From: Gnetum montanum
Lineage: Eukaryota > Streptophyta > Gnetopsida > Gnetales > Gnetaceae
NCBI GenBank assembly: GCA_015680685.1
Contig: MNCI01025566.1
Span: 15,293-79,292, forward strand
Direction: 5' to 3'
DNA length: 64,000 nt
Shown in pieces: positions 1 through 11,132 of this stretch. Positions within the stretch are counted from its first letter, which is position 1. Each line of letters starts with the position of its first letter. A model generated the notes under the pieces. That model was not told where the DNA came from. It saw only the letters and a program-made list of their open reading frames with translations, and did not search any database. The position numbers were made by a program, and so were the translations under genes.

Positions 1-735
1 AGTTTTCTTGTTGTTTTGTGCTTGCTTTACATCCAGTAATCGGGGTCTCCCCAGTGTAACGGGATATATAAAATATACATCTTTCAAGTCAAAGCGTAGA
101 TCTTGAAACTACGTGTTTCTCTTGTGTTAGCCTCTTCTTATCGTGTTTAGCGTTATCATCGTTACAATTTGTCTACGTCGTTTTCCCCTCATTTTGCGAT
201 CCCTTGAATCAAATCGTTTCACGAGACTTTAATTGGTTTACTGATTAATAAGTCCCTATCTGATCGACAAGACCATTCAGGGCGCCGCGGATTCGTTTTT
301 CCAGCATAGCCCTCGCACGGATTCGTGGTTAAAACTGTGTACACGGGATTTTGTTTGGTATTTTCCAACTGCCGACGTTTTCCGTCGTACCACTCCCAAG
401 AGAAGGCCAAGTGTGCCTGTTCCCAGCTACCTCATCATGACTGAGGTGGTTTTTGTCGTCTGCTGTCAATTTTTGCCCTTTGTTGTGTCCCTATCCGTTG
501 TTTGTGGTTTTTCCCCTAGTCGGTTTGCATTTCCCTTAGTGGGATTGGCTATATTACGTTAGGCGCCACCCCAGTTGGCCAATCTATTTATCGGCTGTGA
601 TCCATTCTACTACTAAGGGGGTGTTTCTACCCTAGACTGTGTCAATTGGGGGTGGTTCTCCCCTTGATTTTTGTCCCTACTGCTTGTACATATTTCTTGC
701 TTTGATTTCACCTAACCTTTTTCCCAAAAAAAACA
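1..735 (+). mobile_element. LINE 3' tail, remnant (5' part unassigned)
   Basis: No convincing gene is visible in the first 420 bases. From about 420 to 735 the T-rich sequence ends in cttgtacatatttcttgctt, a C-rich stretch and an A run at about 726-733. This closely resembles the end of the LINE at 3,061-8,930 (about 8,875-8,930), so I read it as the 3' untranslated end and poly(A) tail of another LINE whose body lies left of the window. A 63-codon minus-strand reading frame at 219-410 has no recognisable domain. Confidence 0.4.
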
Positions 736-738
736 AAT

Positions 739-1366
739 ATATTTGGGAGAAGTACTGGGGAGGTATTTGGGAGAAGCAGCCAACTCAACCAATTTCTATT
801 TTGGTGCTGCGGGCACTAGATGCAAAGGATAATAGGATTCTTTTGGCCCCTTTTTCGATGCAAGAGCTAAGCATGGTGTTGGCATCAATGAAAGGTGGTA
901 AAGCACCTGAGCCTGATGGGTGGAATATCAAATTCTTTAGGGAGTTTGATGACTTTCTTAGGCCAAATATACTTGATGTGTTTAATCTAATGCTAGATAG
1001 GAGGCAAGTGAGACGGGAGATTAACTGTTCCAAAAGATGGCATAAGCTTATTCAGAAGATGGAGACTCAAGTGGGGCACTGTGTCAATCACTTCCTCACA
1101 AGGAAAGGCAAGATTGTTTTGGCATTGGGGGTCTTGGTGGCAATTGCAAGATTTGTGGCTTTGGTGGCATTTCTCCCGCAAGCCGTGGCTCAGAAGCTGA
1201 ATCAATTAATACGTAATTTTGTGTGGACTAGGGAATGAGGAGGTAGCAAAATGCATCTTTGGGAGCTTACAAGACATGGTGCTCCCCCTTACCACATTGA
1301 CCCACTCGCCTAGGGAAGAAGCACTATCCCCAACACCGTTGGTTCAGCCGATGACAATGAGGCACG
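739..1366 (+). pseudogene. LINE reverse transcriptase fragment with the catalytic core deleted
   Basis: The translation contains the early RT block with GGKAPEPDGWNIKFF (about 895-940), followed by the NILDVFNLML helix typical of plant L1-like RTs. After REINCSK (about 1,010-1,035) it jumps to the post-catalytic block with NHFLTRKGKIVLA and NFVWTRE. In the more complete copy at 11,148-15,379 these blocks are separated by the LDITKAYD, GLQQGD and YADD motifs, so the catalytic core is missing here. The fragment begins immediately after the poly(A) of the preceding LINE tail and ends where an oppositely oriented LINE begins. It cannot encode an active RT. Confidence 0.75.
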
Positions 1367-2690
1367 GGGGGTGTTGGCATCAATGTTGTGTACCCGTTGT
1401 GGGGTAAGACGGGGGACAGGTAAGAGACAACGTGGAGAATGTCGTGGGAGGTGGGGTGGGGGGGTCTACGATGTTGCTTTTGTGGGTGGGGGGTCTACGA
1501 GGTTGCTTTTGGAGGTGCGAAGGGGAGTGAGGGGGTAGGAGGTGTGGAGGTGGAGGTGGGGGTTGTGTTTGTGGTGGGTGGGGGTGTTGTGAGGGTGGTG
1601 GCGATTTGTGGGGGAGCAGTTGAGGTTGTGGCGGGTTCGGCCGACCCTTACGTCCCACCGTAACCCAGCCACCACCCTCAGCCAACTGTTGGGCTTGATC
1701 CCATGTACACTTCGGCCCATCCATCTGAAACTGATAATCAACTTCACGGTGGTTGGGTTTCCCACAGCACGCACATCCGTTACTCCTGCCCTCTCGGGCA
1801 GACAGCCCCTACTCCTTGACTAACTTTGCCTCCAAGTTCTCAAACTCAACCCGAAGGTGTTCCTCCCCTCTTGGAAGCTCTAGCAGTATCTCCCTAACGA
1901 GGTCTTTGGCAAAGAGATTCCATCATACACAAAAACAAGCAAACCCCATCCGCGCCATTATCTGCGTGACCCTGTCGAAAGCGATAAACTCCTTGAAAAA
2001 CCCCGCTACGCGTTCAAGGAACCCCAAGTTCCACATCTCCCAAGGAATCCCGGACACCCTCATCCACACTAGGACACAAGCAAATAGGTCTGGCTCGTGA
2101 TGTGCCCCCAACCGCCAAGGGGTCAAAGCCAGCCCCCTAGCGCCATAGAACCATGGTCCCCCCAACAAAACCATGTCCCTATCCTACTATGCCAAGAAGA
2201 TGAATAAACTCTGGACCTCTACCGGTCCAACCTTCCAATTCTCCTTCACCCACTAGCGGATCAACTCCATCCAAGGGCAAGCTCCCGAGGACACGAAACA
2301 ACCAATAAGACTCCGCTGCATAGTCCGAACCCCCTTCGTCAATGGCCCGCTGACATGAAGGCACATGGTACCGTCAGTACAAGAGTGTTCTTCAATCTCC
2401 CCACTAGGTGCTTCATATTCATCTTCCCCGCGGCCTTCCCTAACCCTGGCCTAGTCTGTCTCTCCAAGGCCGGCCGATAGTTCACGGCCATTCCCACGTT
2501 TCACCTCTTGTTCTCTTCCAATCACATGTCCTGCAGTGAGCTCCTAGTTTGCGTCTCCTTCTTCTGCCACTCCATCGTCGGCCGTTTTGCCTATGCTTGC
2601 CCCACCATCCACCTATTTCGCTATTCGTTCACTCCACTGTTCCTCTAATCCACCTCCCATCCGCCTTCCAAAGGACCCTCTGATCCGCTA
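1367..2690 (-). pseudogene. LINE ORF1 fragment (DUF4283-type)
   Basis: Read on the minus strand, 2,174-1,923 encodes GGPWFYGARGLAL, then a run ending in VWMRVSGIPWEMW. This is the DUF4283-like N-terminal domain of plant L1 ORF1 proteins and is close to the plus-strand copy at 3,530-3,680. Further downstream (1,724-1,380) a Pro-rich frame follows a segment reading GGWVTVGRKGR, typical of the end of such ORF1 proteins. Frames shift several times. The Pro-rich part makes the plus strand very G-rich (about 1,440-1,640). The piece keeps a 5' part of a LINE and lacks the 3' part, the opposite of normal 5' truncation, so inversion or later deletion is likely. Confidence 0.6.
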
Positions 2691-3044
2691 GCTTTAAGTT
2701 TGCCAAATAGCAGAATTATGACAAGTGTTTTATTTTTCTTTTTTTCGGTGAGAAAGTTTGGGAATTATAATTGTTGGTATCATAACTCTGCTTTCAAGGT
2801 AAAGACTTGGCATTTTATCTGCAGATGTTGTAGTGCCCCACAATTGGACATGTAAACTTATTACTCAATTAAATACTTAGACCTAAACTTGTTTTAAGCT
2901 TATATATATTTGTAGATGTGCCTAATGCTTCTAATTTAATATGAAGAATTTTAATTAAGTAATTTTCGTAAAATTACTATTTATTTACAATTTCTTTCTA
3001 ATTATCTATTATTTTAGGAAAAAAGAACACTTTTATTAACAAAT
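2691..3044. other. AT-rich spacer, no gene seen
   Basis: AT-rich sequence without coding signal or recognisable repeat. It is the left flank of the LINE insertion that follows. Sequence after 8,946 appears to be its continuation in the pre-insertion locus. Confidence 0.4.
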
Positions 3045-3060
3045 AAAGATGGTCACATCT
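3045..3060. repeat. Left 16-bp target-site duplication of LINE
   Basis: AAAGATGGTCACATCT occurs here and again, identically, at 8,931-8,946 directly after the poly(A) tail. It marks the left edge of the LINE inserted at 3,061. Confidence 0.9.
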
Positions 3061-3104
3061 GAGCTCCATTTGGAATATTAACAAAAGAAGATGGAGGATT
3101 TCAA

Positions 3105-4016
3105 ATGGGCAAAGGTGCGGGAGCAAAGACTGCTTGACAAGAGCAAGTAGGGGACGACAGGCTCGGTGGACAAGCAACCAGCAAGGCAGCCGCTTCTAAG
3201 GGGGGCGTTCCAAGAGGGGTGAAAGGGGGAGGATCAAGTAGTCCACATGTTGTTTTGGGGGCCGATATGCTGACAAGAGGGGGGAGGAAGGTAGCAGGAG
3301 ATGGGACAAGGACACAAGGAGATAGTCCTCTGAGTTTGAGGATTAAGGTGGTCCCGAGGGCAAGGCTCCAGACATTGGAGTGTAGTTTAATTGGGAGCTT
3401 TGTGTCTGCAGGTGTGCCACCTAAGTTGGAGGCAATGAGAAAGTGGGCAACGGCCCAGTGAAATTTTTGTTCGGTGAACATGCATAGTCTACCTGGGCAG
3501 CTCTTGCTGTTCATTTTCCTGACAATCAATGATAGGGATTGGATCTTGGTTGGGGGTCCCTGGTTCTTCAGGGCCAAGGGTTTGGTGGTGACGAAGTTGA
3601 GGTCAAGAGCCCATCGGGATTCAGAGCTATTTTCTTGTGCGCTAGTTTGGGTCAAGGTTTCTAGGATTCCCTAGGAGCTATGGACTCCAAATTTCCTACA
3701 TGTTTTGGCAAGGAGCTTTGGTGATTTTATTTCCTTTGATAGGACCATAGCTTTGATGAATCGCATAGGCTATGCGAGATTCTATGTGTGGCGGTCTCTA
3801 GCACCCAAAGACCTAGTTTAGGAAGTTGTCTTGGAGATGTTGTTGGGCAATGAGAGGGTTCAAGTTGCATATGAGAATGTTGTGGTAGGGAAACCGAGGG
3901 GACAACCATTGTCACATGCATGTTGTCGTATTTGTGGTAAGGGGGGCATGATGCTGCAGCCTGTTAGGTGGGACACCAACATCAAGGCCAGAAGCAGACT
4001 AAAGGTGGTTGGATGA
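3105..4016 (+). pseudogene. LINE ORF1 (DUF4283 plus degenerate zinc knuckle)
   Basis: ORF1 proteins of plant L1 elements bind RNA in the retrotransposition particle. From ATG 3,105 one frame runs to 4,013 with a few stops. Several fit CGA to TGA (for example TGA after ACTGCT at about 3,135) or CAG to TAG. The DUF4283-like block reads DWILVGGPWFFRAKGL (about 3,537-3,585) and ends in LVWVKVSRIP. A Cys-rich segment CCRICGKGG at about 3,922 is in the right place for the CCHC knuckle but lacks the later His and Cys. Beyond 4,016 the frame shifts, and the ORF1 tail decays up to the ORF2 start at 4,632. Confidence 0.7.
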
Positions 4017-4631
4017 CAATCACCAGGCAGGGGGGGAAAGAACCCAGCTAGGGGTCAACCCCAAACTATGCCTAGGGGGGCCAAAATTCGTTGGCTATGC
4101 CCACACTTGGAACAAGGTCTGGTTCAATCGCAAGGCTAGAGGTTTCTATGGTGCTGGGGGAGAGAGAGAGAAGGGGCCCCTGCTAGGAAGGCAAATGCAC
4201 GCGAAGGGGTGGGCTCGGTTGCAACCATGCAGAAGGAGGGGCCAGTCTCCCGCATTTGTGATATGGGAGTTGAGATGGGTGCCATTGGGGGCCATGCATC
4301 AAGGGTAGGCTACAACCCATGGAATCTAGGTTCCCTGAGGTCGCCTAGTGATTGGAACACTGGGAAACTATGATATGTTGAGGGTTCGGGGGGTAGTTTC
4401 TCACCCCTGGGAAGTTGGGCAGCATTGTTCAAGGGGAGCCCTTTGTTGTCTATGGAGGAGATCCTGGGTGGGTCTCTTGAGGAGGCTGAGGGATTTTCTC
4501 TCCCCAGAGTCTAAGAAAGTTGGTTGGCCAACAGGCTCAAAGACTCGTGCAAAACTGGTATAGCACGATATTGACCTAGGTGTCCAAAAGACCATCTAGG
4601 ATGTGTATAAGCATTGTTTGTTTAGTAAGCC

Positions 4632-5383
4632 ATGAGGATCCTCTCATGGAATTGTAGGGGACAGGGTACCCCCTTCAAGCATCATACCCTTCTAGAAATG
4701 GTGGCTAGAAAGCACTGTGAAGTTGTGTGTCTGCAAGAGACTAAAGTTCAACAATAGGAATTTCATTAGTTGTGATGGCCCGAATGGCACTCACATGGTG
4801 TGCCATGTCAGGGGAAGGCCAAAGGCCTAGCCATCTTGTCCAAATGGCCTTTTGCGGTAATGAATGAGTTTCAATGGAGCATTAGCATTTGGCTACAACA
4901 GTAAGGTTTATGGGTTACAAACTTCTATGGGGCTCAGCAATGGGAGGAATGCCTACATGAGCTGGAACAAATTGCACCCATGATTGTTGATTGGAGGCAG
5001 TGGATCTTGTTGAGGGATTTCAACCAACGTCTCCAGGGAAATCTAATAGGGACATGTTGAACCCTTCAAGGGGTTAACAATTTTAGGATTTTCTGATAGT
5101 CCATGGGCTAGTGGATATGGAAGTTAGGGGGTGTCAATTCACATGGTGTAATCAAAGAAAGGGACAGGATAGGCTCATGACCAGAATTGATCATGTGTGG
5201 GTGAGCCTAAACATGCTAATGGCTAAAGGGGTGCTCGTCATCGGCAAAGAAAGAGTTGTGTCAAATCACAGGCCTTTGGTCTATACGATTGGACCTCCAA
5301 AAGATAGGGAGCCATGCCTATTCAGATTTGAACATTCATGGCTAACAAAGCAGTGGTTGAGACCGTTAGTAGAGGATATTTGA
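4632..5383 (+). pseudogene. LINE ORF2, N-terminal endonuclease domain
   Basis: ATG 4,632 starts MRILSWNCRGQGTP, the classic beginning of plant L1 ORF2 with the catalytic Asn of the APE-type endonuclease. LQETKV follows (the metal-binding Glu). The distal part at 5,111-5,383 has FTWCNQR, then IDHVWVS and SNHRPL, matching the conserved late endonuclease motifs. The catalytic His is present, and the preceding Asp is replaced by Asn in SNH. Several stops and at least one frame change separate the two halves, so the domain is inactive. It continues into the RT region. Confidence 0.75.
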
Positions 5384-6540
5384 GGAGCCTACCGGCTAGG
5401 TAGTGGCCCCAAAGAGTTTCTGAAACAAGGGCTGAATTTGCTCAAACAGCATATTTGTGGGATCAAGTCCGAGGACAAATTCTCTTTTCGGTACAGTCAA
5501 AGGGAGCTCATGTGACATCTGGAGCAAATCCAAAGGGCCCAAGAGCTGGATCAAGATCAACAGGATAACGAGGGGGCAGTGCTACAGGAGCTCTAGATGC
5601 TTGACAAAGAGGGGGAAACATATTGGAGACAGAGGGGCCAAGTTCAATGGCCAAGGGAGGGAGATAGGAATACAAATTTTCTCTTTGCAGTAGCTCACTT
5701 AGCCAAGATGATACCTTCTATTCAGGATGGAGAGAAAACTGTTGAAGGGAAGAAGGAGGTTGCGCAAGCTCTCTTGAGGTACTAGTCCGACATTTGGCAA
5801 CAGAGGGAGACCAAACCAATCTCCATTGAAATTCTGCAGGTATTAGGGGAGGAGGACAATCGTAAGTTGTTGGTGCCCTTTGCTAGGGGAGAGCTAGAGG
5901 GGGCATTGGCATCCATGAAGGGAGGTAGGGCACTAGGCCCTGATGGGTGGCCTATGGAATTTTTTCAGACATTTTCTAAGGAGATGGGAGAAAATATCAT
6001 GGATGCATTCAACGAGATGTTGGTGTGGGCCAAGTGAAAAGGGAGATCAACTACTACAGCTAGTGTTGATCCCGAAGTCATCAAATCCATCAAGTCCCGT
6101 GCACTTTCATCCTATTGGGGTGTGCAACACTTTGATCCAACTCTTTTCGAAAATGTTGGTGGCCCGAATGGGGCCCATTATGTAGTGCCTAATGGGAGAA
6201 CAGTAGACCAGCTTTGTCCAAGGCAGATTTGACCACTAGCATAGAAAGTAGGTTTGGGAATCCCTGATCAAACGAATGCATGATAGAGTTGACCACTAGA
6301 CTAATCAATTTCTATCCAAGGCAGGAAGGTTGGTGTTGGCAACATCGATTCTATGGGCTATGGCTAGGTTTGTTGCATCGGCTACCTCCCCACCCCACCC
6401 CCCCTTACCAACCGGGGTGAAAGAAACTCGACCGCATTGTGCATGATTTTGTTTGGTCAGTGGGTAAAGGGGATGGAAGGATGCATCTGGTTGTGTGGGA
6501 TACCATGGCCAAACCAAAGTAGGTGGGGGGTCTGGGGCTA
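5384..6540 (+). pseudogene. LINE ORF2, reverse transcriptase with internal deletion
   Basis: The linker with EDKFSF (about 5,473) and EEGDRNTNFLFAVAHLAK-like sequence leads into the RT block GGRALGPDGWPMEFF (about 5,925-5,965). After the segment corresponding to FVQGRQI (about 6,215-6,230) the sequence passes directly to the thumb-like block with NQFLSKAGRLVLA (about 6,300). The LDITKAYD, GLQQGD and YADD motifs of the copy at 11,148-15,379 are absent. The deletion junction differs from that in the fragment at 739-1,366. A C-rich run (about 6,387-6,408) sits where the later copy has a 29-base C tract. Confidence 0.75.
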
Positions 6541-7180
6541 CTTGGTTTTGATGATGCCCAGGCCATGGGGCTCGAGGTTACTCCAATAGATATGTGCTTG
6601 AGATTGTTGCCCTGCCCAATGGGTGCAGATTGTACATCAAAAATACAGACAATGGAAGGCCACTAGTAGCGATTTGAATTTTTGGCACGCTTTAGTTTCG
6701 CACATGCAAAGCATTTTACCATGGGGGCTGATAACTGCACAGCTGACACAACTAATCCAACATAAATACCCTATTGTTAGGGGGTGGCAGCAATTATGGA
6801 AGGGCAGACTCCCTGAAAAAATCAAATATTTTATCTTGTTGATGAAACATGGCACTATACCCATGCTGCACGTGCTACGGAGGCAGGGATTACAAGTGAA
6901 CACCACATGTCCACTCTACATGGTGGGGGGAAAACAATGGAACACATTGCATGGCATTGCACTTATTCGCAGTGTGGCAAGCTACATGCATTCCACTGCC
7001 AACTATGCTAAATGGAGATTCACCATCTGCTGCTATCCTTTGGCAATTGTGGTGGGCCAGAAACTCCCAACTTTTTAGGAACATTGATCCACCATTACTA
7101 ACATAGGTGGCCACTGCTGGTATTCAAACATGGAAGGAAGCATGGGTGGCCATGGGGGTAACCCTAACATACAAGTCATT
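6541..7180 (+). pseudogene. LINE ORF2, RT-associated zinc-binding region
   Basis: The frame at 6,623-7,078 contains WQQLWKGRLPEKIKYF followed by MLHVLRRQGLQVNTTCPLY and, after a frame change, a Cys/His-rich stretch (AWHCTYSQC-like). This is the order of the zf-RVT domain that follows RT in plant LINEs. It corresponds to 13,290-13,500 in the later copy. The frame is interrupted near 6,930. Confidence 0.7.
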
Positions 7181-7199
7181 GTAGGAAGAGTACTGGTCT

Positions 7200-8674
7200 A
7201 ATCCGGTTTTGAGGCATCTAGTCGACAAGGTCAACTATGATCCAATGTTGGGGCAACTCCAAGGAGACCCAAAGCTCAAAGATGGGCCATTCTATACTAA
7301 TTGGCTTAAAGATGTTACTTTCTTTAGGGGAGTGAGAATTACGCTCACCGAGGCAACCATTGCCAAATATTTACATACACCAACAAAAGGGGAGGAGGTG
7401 GGGGTGCGAGGTAGAGGGTTGCAAGATGCACAAGAATTCTTCCCAAGGAGGGTGCCCAAGATGGTGAGTGGATAGGTCCCCAAATTGGCCTTGGAACCTA
7501 TGTGGCAAGACACTACAATGCTAGTGGACCAATTTTTCGTCCACTCTGGCAATGCTTGGAAATTGTTGGGGGTCATTTTGAGTTCCTTTGCTACCTTCAG
7601 AGGGGATTTTGAGGTGAACCTGTGTCACTTCTTCTTGGGATGCTACGCTGAAGGAGGCAAAAGACACACTTAGGGCTAATTCTCGCACTCTGGAGAGCAA
7701 CGAGGGGCTAAGGGCCACCCGGGGGTGGGGGTTCCAGGGCAACCTAGTGCTCCAGCAGTGAGGGCGGTCTATAGGCATAGACAAAGGCAATGTGTTCCAC
7801 CATCAGTGGTGCACATTTCTACTAGTGTGAGTGAGTCTGAAGGGGAAGCTTCGGAGGGGAGCATAGACTGGGCAGTGACGGGGGAAGCAAAGGCAGGGGA
7901 ATCGTTGCAACCCCAAGGGAGGCTAGAAGGGCCCCAAGGAGAGGATGGAACTCTAACTACATAGGGAAGGTCAAAGGAAGGAAGGTTCGTCAGGAACGTT
8001 GGGCCTGGGGATGAATATGAGTGAGGTGGAGCATGCTTGGGAAGAGGTGCGAGCAGTCTGGGCGAAGAAATTGCAGCAATGAGAGGAGGAGCTCCAACAG
8101 GAGCTAGAAGGCCTAAGATGCAGGGAGAAGGAGTTCCAGCAAGAACTCAAGCGGCTAAGGGAAGCAACAAGGGCAGAATGAATGTAGCTGGATTTCGTAG
8201 ATGCAGCAACCCGGCCGCAACTAGAAGAGGAGCTACGGCAACAAATCTAAGAAGAGCTCCAAGAAGAAGCTAGGCTCAAAGAGGAGTGGGAGAGGGAGGC
8301 ACAATGGCAGCACAAGGAAGAGGAGCAAGAGGAAGAGGAGCAGGAGGAGGTGGAGATCCAAGCATGCCTAGATCAAGCACATGAGCATTGCACATGCAAG
8401 TGGCTAGAAGAAGGGAAATGCCCCTATGAGATTTTGAACATCAGGTGCACTGCACCATGGGCTACGCTTTGGCACCATATCTACCACAAGAGTCAAAAGC
8501 TACACCCAAATGGGAAGGGGAGCGCTGAGGAGCACACATAGAAGCAGGAGAGCTTCAAAGAATTTCAGAAGGCCATAGCCTTTGTGGCAACTAAGCATTA
8601 TCAGCCGATGCTAGATGCTCTCCATAGTGAGGAGAGGCCCTACTGCAAGTCCTCGACGCTCCCTTTGCGCCTTT
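7200..8674 (+). pseudogene. LINE 3' coding region: helical domain, coiled coil, J-domain-like C-terminus
   Basis: Beyond the usual end of ORF2 the element keeps coding-like sequence. First comes a domain (7,200-7,675) with ITLTEATIAKYLHTPTKG and LVDQFFVHSGNAWKLLG. Then a strongly Glu/Gln/Arg-rich coiled-coil stretch (about 8,030-8,350). Last is a segment at 8,350-8,674 with KCPYEILNI, a Trp, HHIYHKSQKLHPNGKGSAEE and FKEFQKAIAFV. The last part has the order of a DnaJ J domain (Y-x-x-L, basic helix, HPD loop, FxxIxxA helix), but with HPN instead of HPD. The same order is seen at 13,640-15,053 and, on the minus strand, at 15,395-16,035. Function unknown; the J-domain reading is inference. Confidence 0.5.
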
Positions 8675-8930
8675 AGGTTGTTTGTTGCGGAGCTTTGTTT
8701 TGTTTGGCCTAGATGCGGCCTTTTTGGGGGGTCTGGTTTTTTTTTTTTAACTTTATACTTTTTTCTGTTTTTCTGTTGTCTTGAGTCCTCAGAGGGGATT
8801 CTGATGGATGGCGAGGACCCCAATTTTCGGATGAGGGGAGATGCTCTCTCCCATCTTTTTCAATGTTCCTATGATGTACATATTTTGTTTTATTTAATTT
8901 AAGCCTGAAGTTTTTCCCCAAAAAAAAAAA

Positions 8931-8946
8931 AAAGATGGTCACATCT
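8931..8946. repeat. Right 16-bp target-site duplication of LINE
   Basis: Identical to 3,045-3,060. Its first A bases cannot be separated from the poly(A) tail. Confidence 0.9.
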
Positions 8947-9657
8947 AATATTATTTTAAAATAATACTTTGAAATTAATGAAAATAGAATCCATTGTTTA
9001 TTTTGGTCTTTTGATAGAATTTTTCATTTATTGATATAATTAATAAAAATACATCAAAAATTAAAAGTTAGATTATGCTCAAATTTGGTGGACTAACTTG
9101 ATTTTACATGTAAAGTAGAGATCTATCATTAGTTTCTTAATTGACTTCCAAATTTTGAGATTGCAACGTTAAAAAATTTAAAAAGTGCTTCATGGATCCA
9201 TATTTTCTTTGGTTCAATTGAAATGTTAATTTTTACATGGATAACTATAGCATATTTGTGCTTGTTTTAACCAAGTCACCATGGGTAAAATGTTAAATGT
9301 ATAAAAAGTTCAATATCAACAACTTTTTCTAGCCAAAATATAGGAATTGTGAAAAATAGACAAAGCAACAAAACTAAGTTAAAAACCCTCTTAGTCTTGT
9401 AAAGCTAATGTAACTTATAAAAAAGTTAAAAGGATGGGCCACAAGAGAAAAGTCGATGTGAAAAAGTAAGGTGGCAATGACATCTATTTTTAATATGCAT
9501 ATTGTTTGGCTAGAAAAAGAAAAAGAACTCATTAAATAGGCACATGGCTCTCTTTGGTGTTGTGACTTACACATATCCACTCCCTGATGAGATTGCTTAT
9601 CCAAGTCAAGTAGTCATCATGTCTAGACCTCCACTATATCTTCAAATCTTGGGATGC
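8947..9657. other. AT-rich spacer, no gene seen
   Basis: AT-rich DNA with no supported coding region. It is probably the old right flank of the LINE insertion site. Confidence 0.35.
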
Positions 9658-9867
9658 CTAGACCCCCACTTTGTCTTGTCTTCGCAATCTCATTCCATCA
9701 AAGAAGCCAAGTTCAAACTTGTCAATTGCACCAAACCAAAGAAAATGCTTAAAAATTGAATTTATCTTTTGGAAAACTACCATCGATGGCAAGAAAATTG
9801 AGGCAACATATCTAATAATGGCCAAAAGGACAAAGGAAGCTAACAAACACCTACCCTTACTAGACAA
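9658..9867 (-). pseudogene. Small LINE RT thumb fragment
   Basis: The minus-strand frame has KGRCLLASFVLLAIIRYVAS and FKHFLWFG. It is clearly homologous to the blocks KGRLMLASGVLGAMTRFVA at about 12,805-12,860 and HHFVWSG at about 12,935. It is a short, isolated fragment of the same LINE clade; flanking coding sequence is not recognisable. Confidence 0.6.
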
Positions 9868-10506
9868 AAACCAGGTTCAATTTTTCTATACTAATTTGAA
9901 TTTTCTTGATCAATTGGACCCAGGTTTGCTATTTATGCCAATTGAAGATATGCATATGCAATTAGGAGTCTTCGTACCCTCCCCAACCAAGTGGCAACCC
10001 CCAAGACCTAGACAATAGCTTTCCTCATATTTGGGGTATGAATAAAATGTTCCATGGACTTCACCCAATTAATATCCACACCCAACTCCTATTCAACCTT
10101 CTACAATGCCTATCTAATTTGTGAAGCTTCTAAGATAGTGGCCTTCAAAGTGATCATCGTGTTGTCTATGTGATGATAGTCCAAGGTTCTTATTCCCACA
10201 ACTTATAGCCCCTTGATACCAACAGAGTTCACATAAATATGAATAGTATCCATAGCAATAATAAAGAGATATTAATAGGAGACGTAAGCAATTTTCAACA
10301 ATTGGACTTCAATTGTTAGAACTAAGCATATTAATAAAATTTGGAGTACTTTACTTGCACATGATTTTTAAATTTGGAAGAAAAGAAATGGAAGAACTTT
10401 TGAAGAGATAGAAACAAATCTAGATAAAAGTATGGTAGCTAGCAATAAAAAATTGGAAAGAGAATATAATAAATAAAATGGAACTTAACTATCGAAGCCT
10501 TTGAAC
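9868..10506. other. Spacer, no gene seen
   Basis: No domain, RNA gene or clear repeat recognised; probably decayed repeat DNA. Confidence 0.3.
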
Positions 10507-11132
10507 CTTATATGATTTTTTTTTTTTTTTTTTGAGAAAAGTTTGGGTCATTAATTAGTTGGCTAAAAAATTTACAATTTGGGATATACCCACTCCCCCC
10601 CCCCCCAATCATGTAACATGTCCAAGTACATCACACTCAAACAAAGGTGCTATACAATTACAAACATCACACTGCAAGCATGCACTGGGAATGACAATTC
10701 TAAGGGAAGAAACTGAAAACTAAAACTATCTCTCTACTTCATACATTCTACCTCCTCCCTCATCCAAGCGCCCAAAGTGCTATATTTATAGGCAAATCCA
10801 GATAAGGCAACGTCGGATATCCAATGTTGCTTATTGCCTCCAACGTCGAGTACACGACATCGGAGGGTCGGGGCCTACCAAATGATGACTCATCACCCCC
10901 AAAGACAACTCACCACCTCCGAGAACAATGCAAAAAACCTCCCCACCCCCCAACAAAATCAAAGTGTCAAGTCAACAAAACTATTCTACAAATCAACAAC
11001 CACCCAACCCCCACCTGCCCAAAAAAGACAAACCTTATCGTGAAATAACAAGAAGCCAAACCACACAACCACAACCTATAAATGAACAGGAAGATGTGTG
11101 CAAGCACCGAAAGCCCTCTCCTAAGAGTGAAC
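10507..11132 (-). mobile_element. 3' end of an older minus-strand LINE
   Basis: On the minus strand the segment ends in a poly(A) run (the T run at about 10,511-10,531), preceded by a C/G-rich homopolymer (10,594-10,607) and non-coding sequence, as in the 3' ends of the other LINEs here. It is the continuation of the minus-strand LINE at 15,395-16,035. The two parts are separated by the LINE inserted between the TSD copies at 11,133 and 15,380. Confidence 0.55.

Larger units (their letters stand above)
3061..8930 (+). mobile_element. Near-full-length L1-like LINE (5.9 kb) with perfect TSD
   Basis: The element runs from a short leader through ORF1 (DUF4283, degenerate zinc knuckle), ORF2 (endonuclease, RT, RT zinc-binding region) and an additional 3' coding region to a poly(A) run at about 8,920-8,933. 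A 16-bp direct repeat flanks it exactly. The repeat begins with AAAG, as expected for cleavage by an L1-type endonuclease at a T-rich/A junction. The leader before the first ATG is only 44 bp, so slight 5' truncation is possible. The RT catalytic core is deleted and stops are scattered, so this copy is not autonomous. Confidence 0.85.

Noticed and set aside
219-410. Minus-strand 63-codon ORF as a gene exon
   Set aside because: No recognisable domain, no splice context and lies in repeat DNA.
1439-1663. Gly/Val-rich plus-strand ORF
   Set aside because: Shadow of the Pro-rich LINE ORF1 on the other strand.
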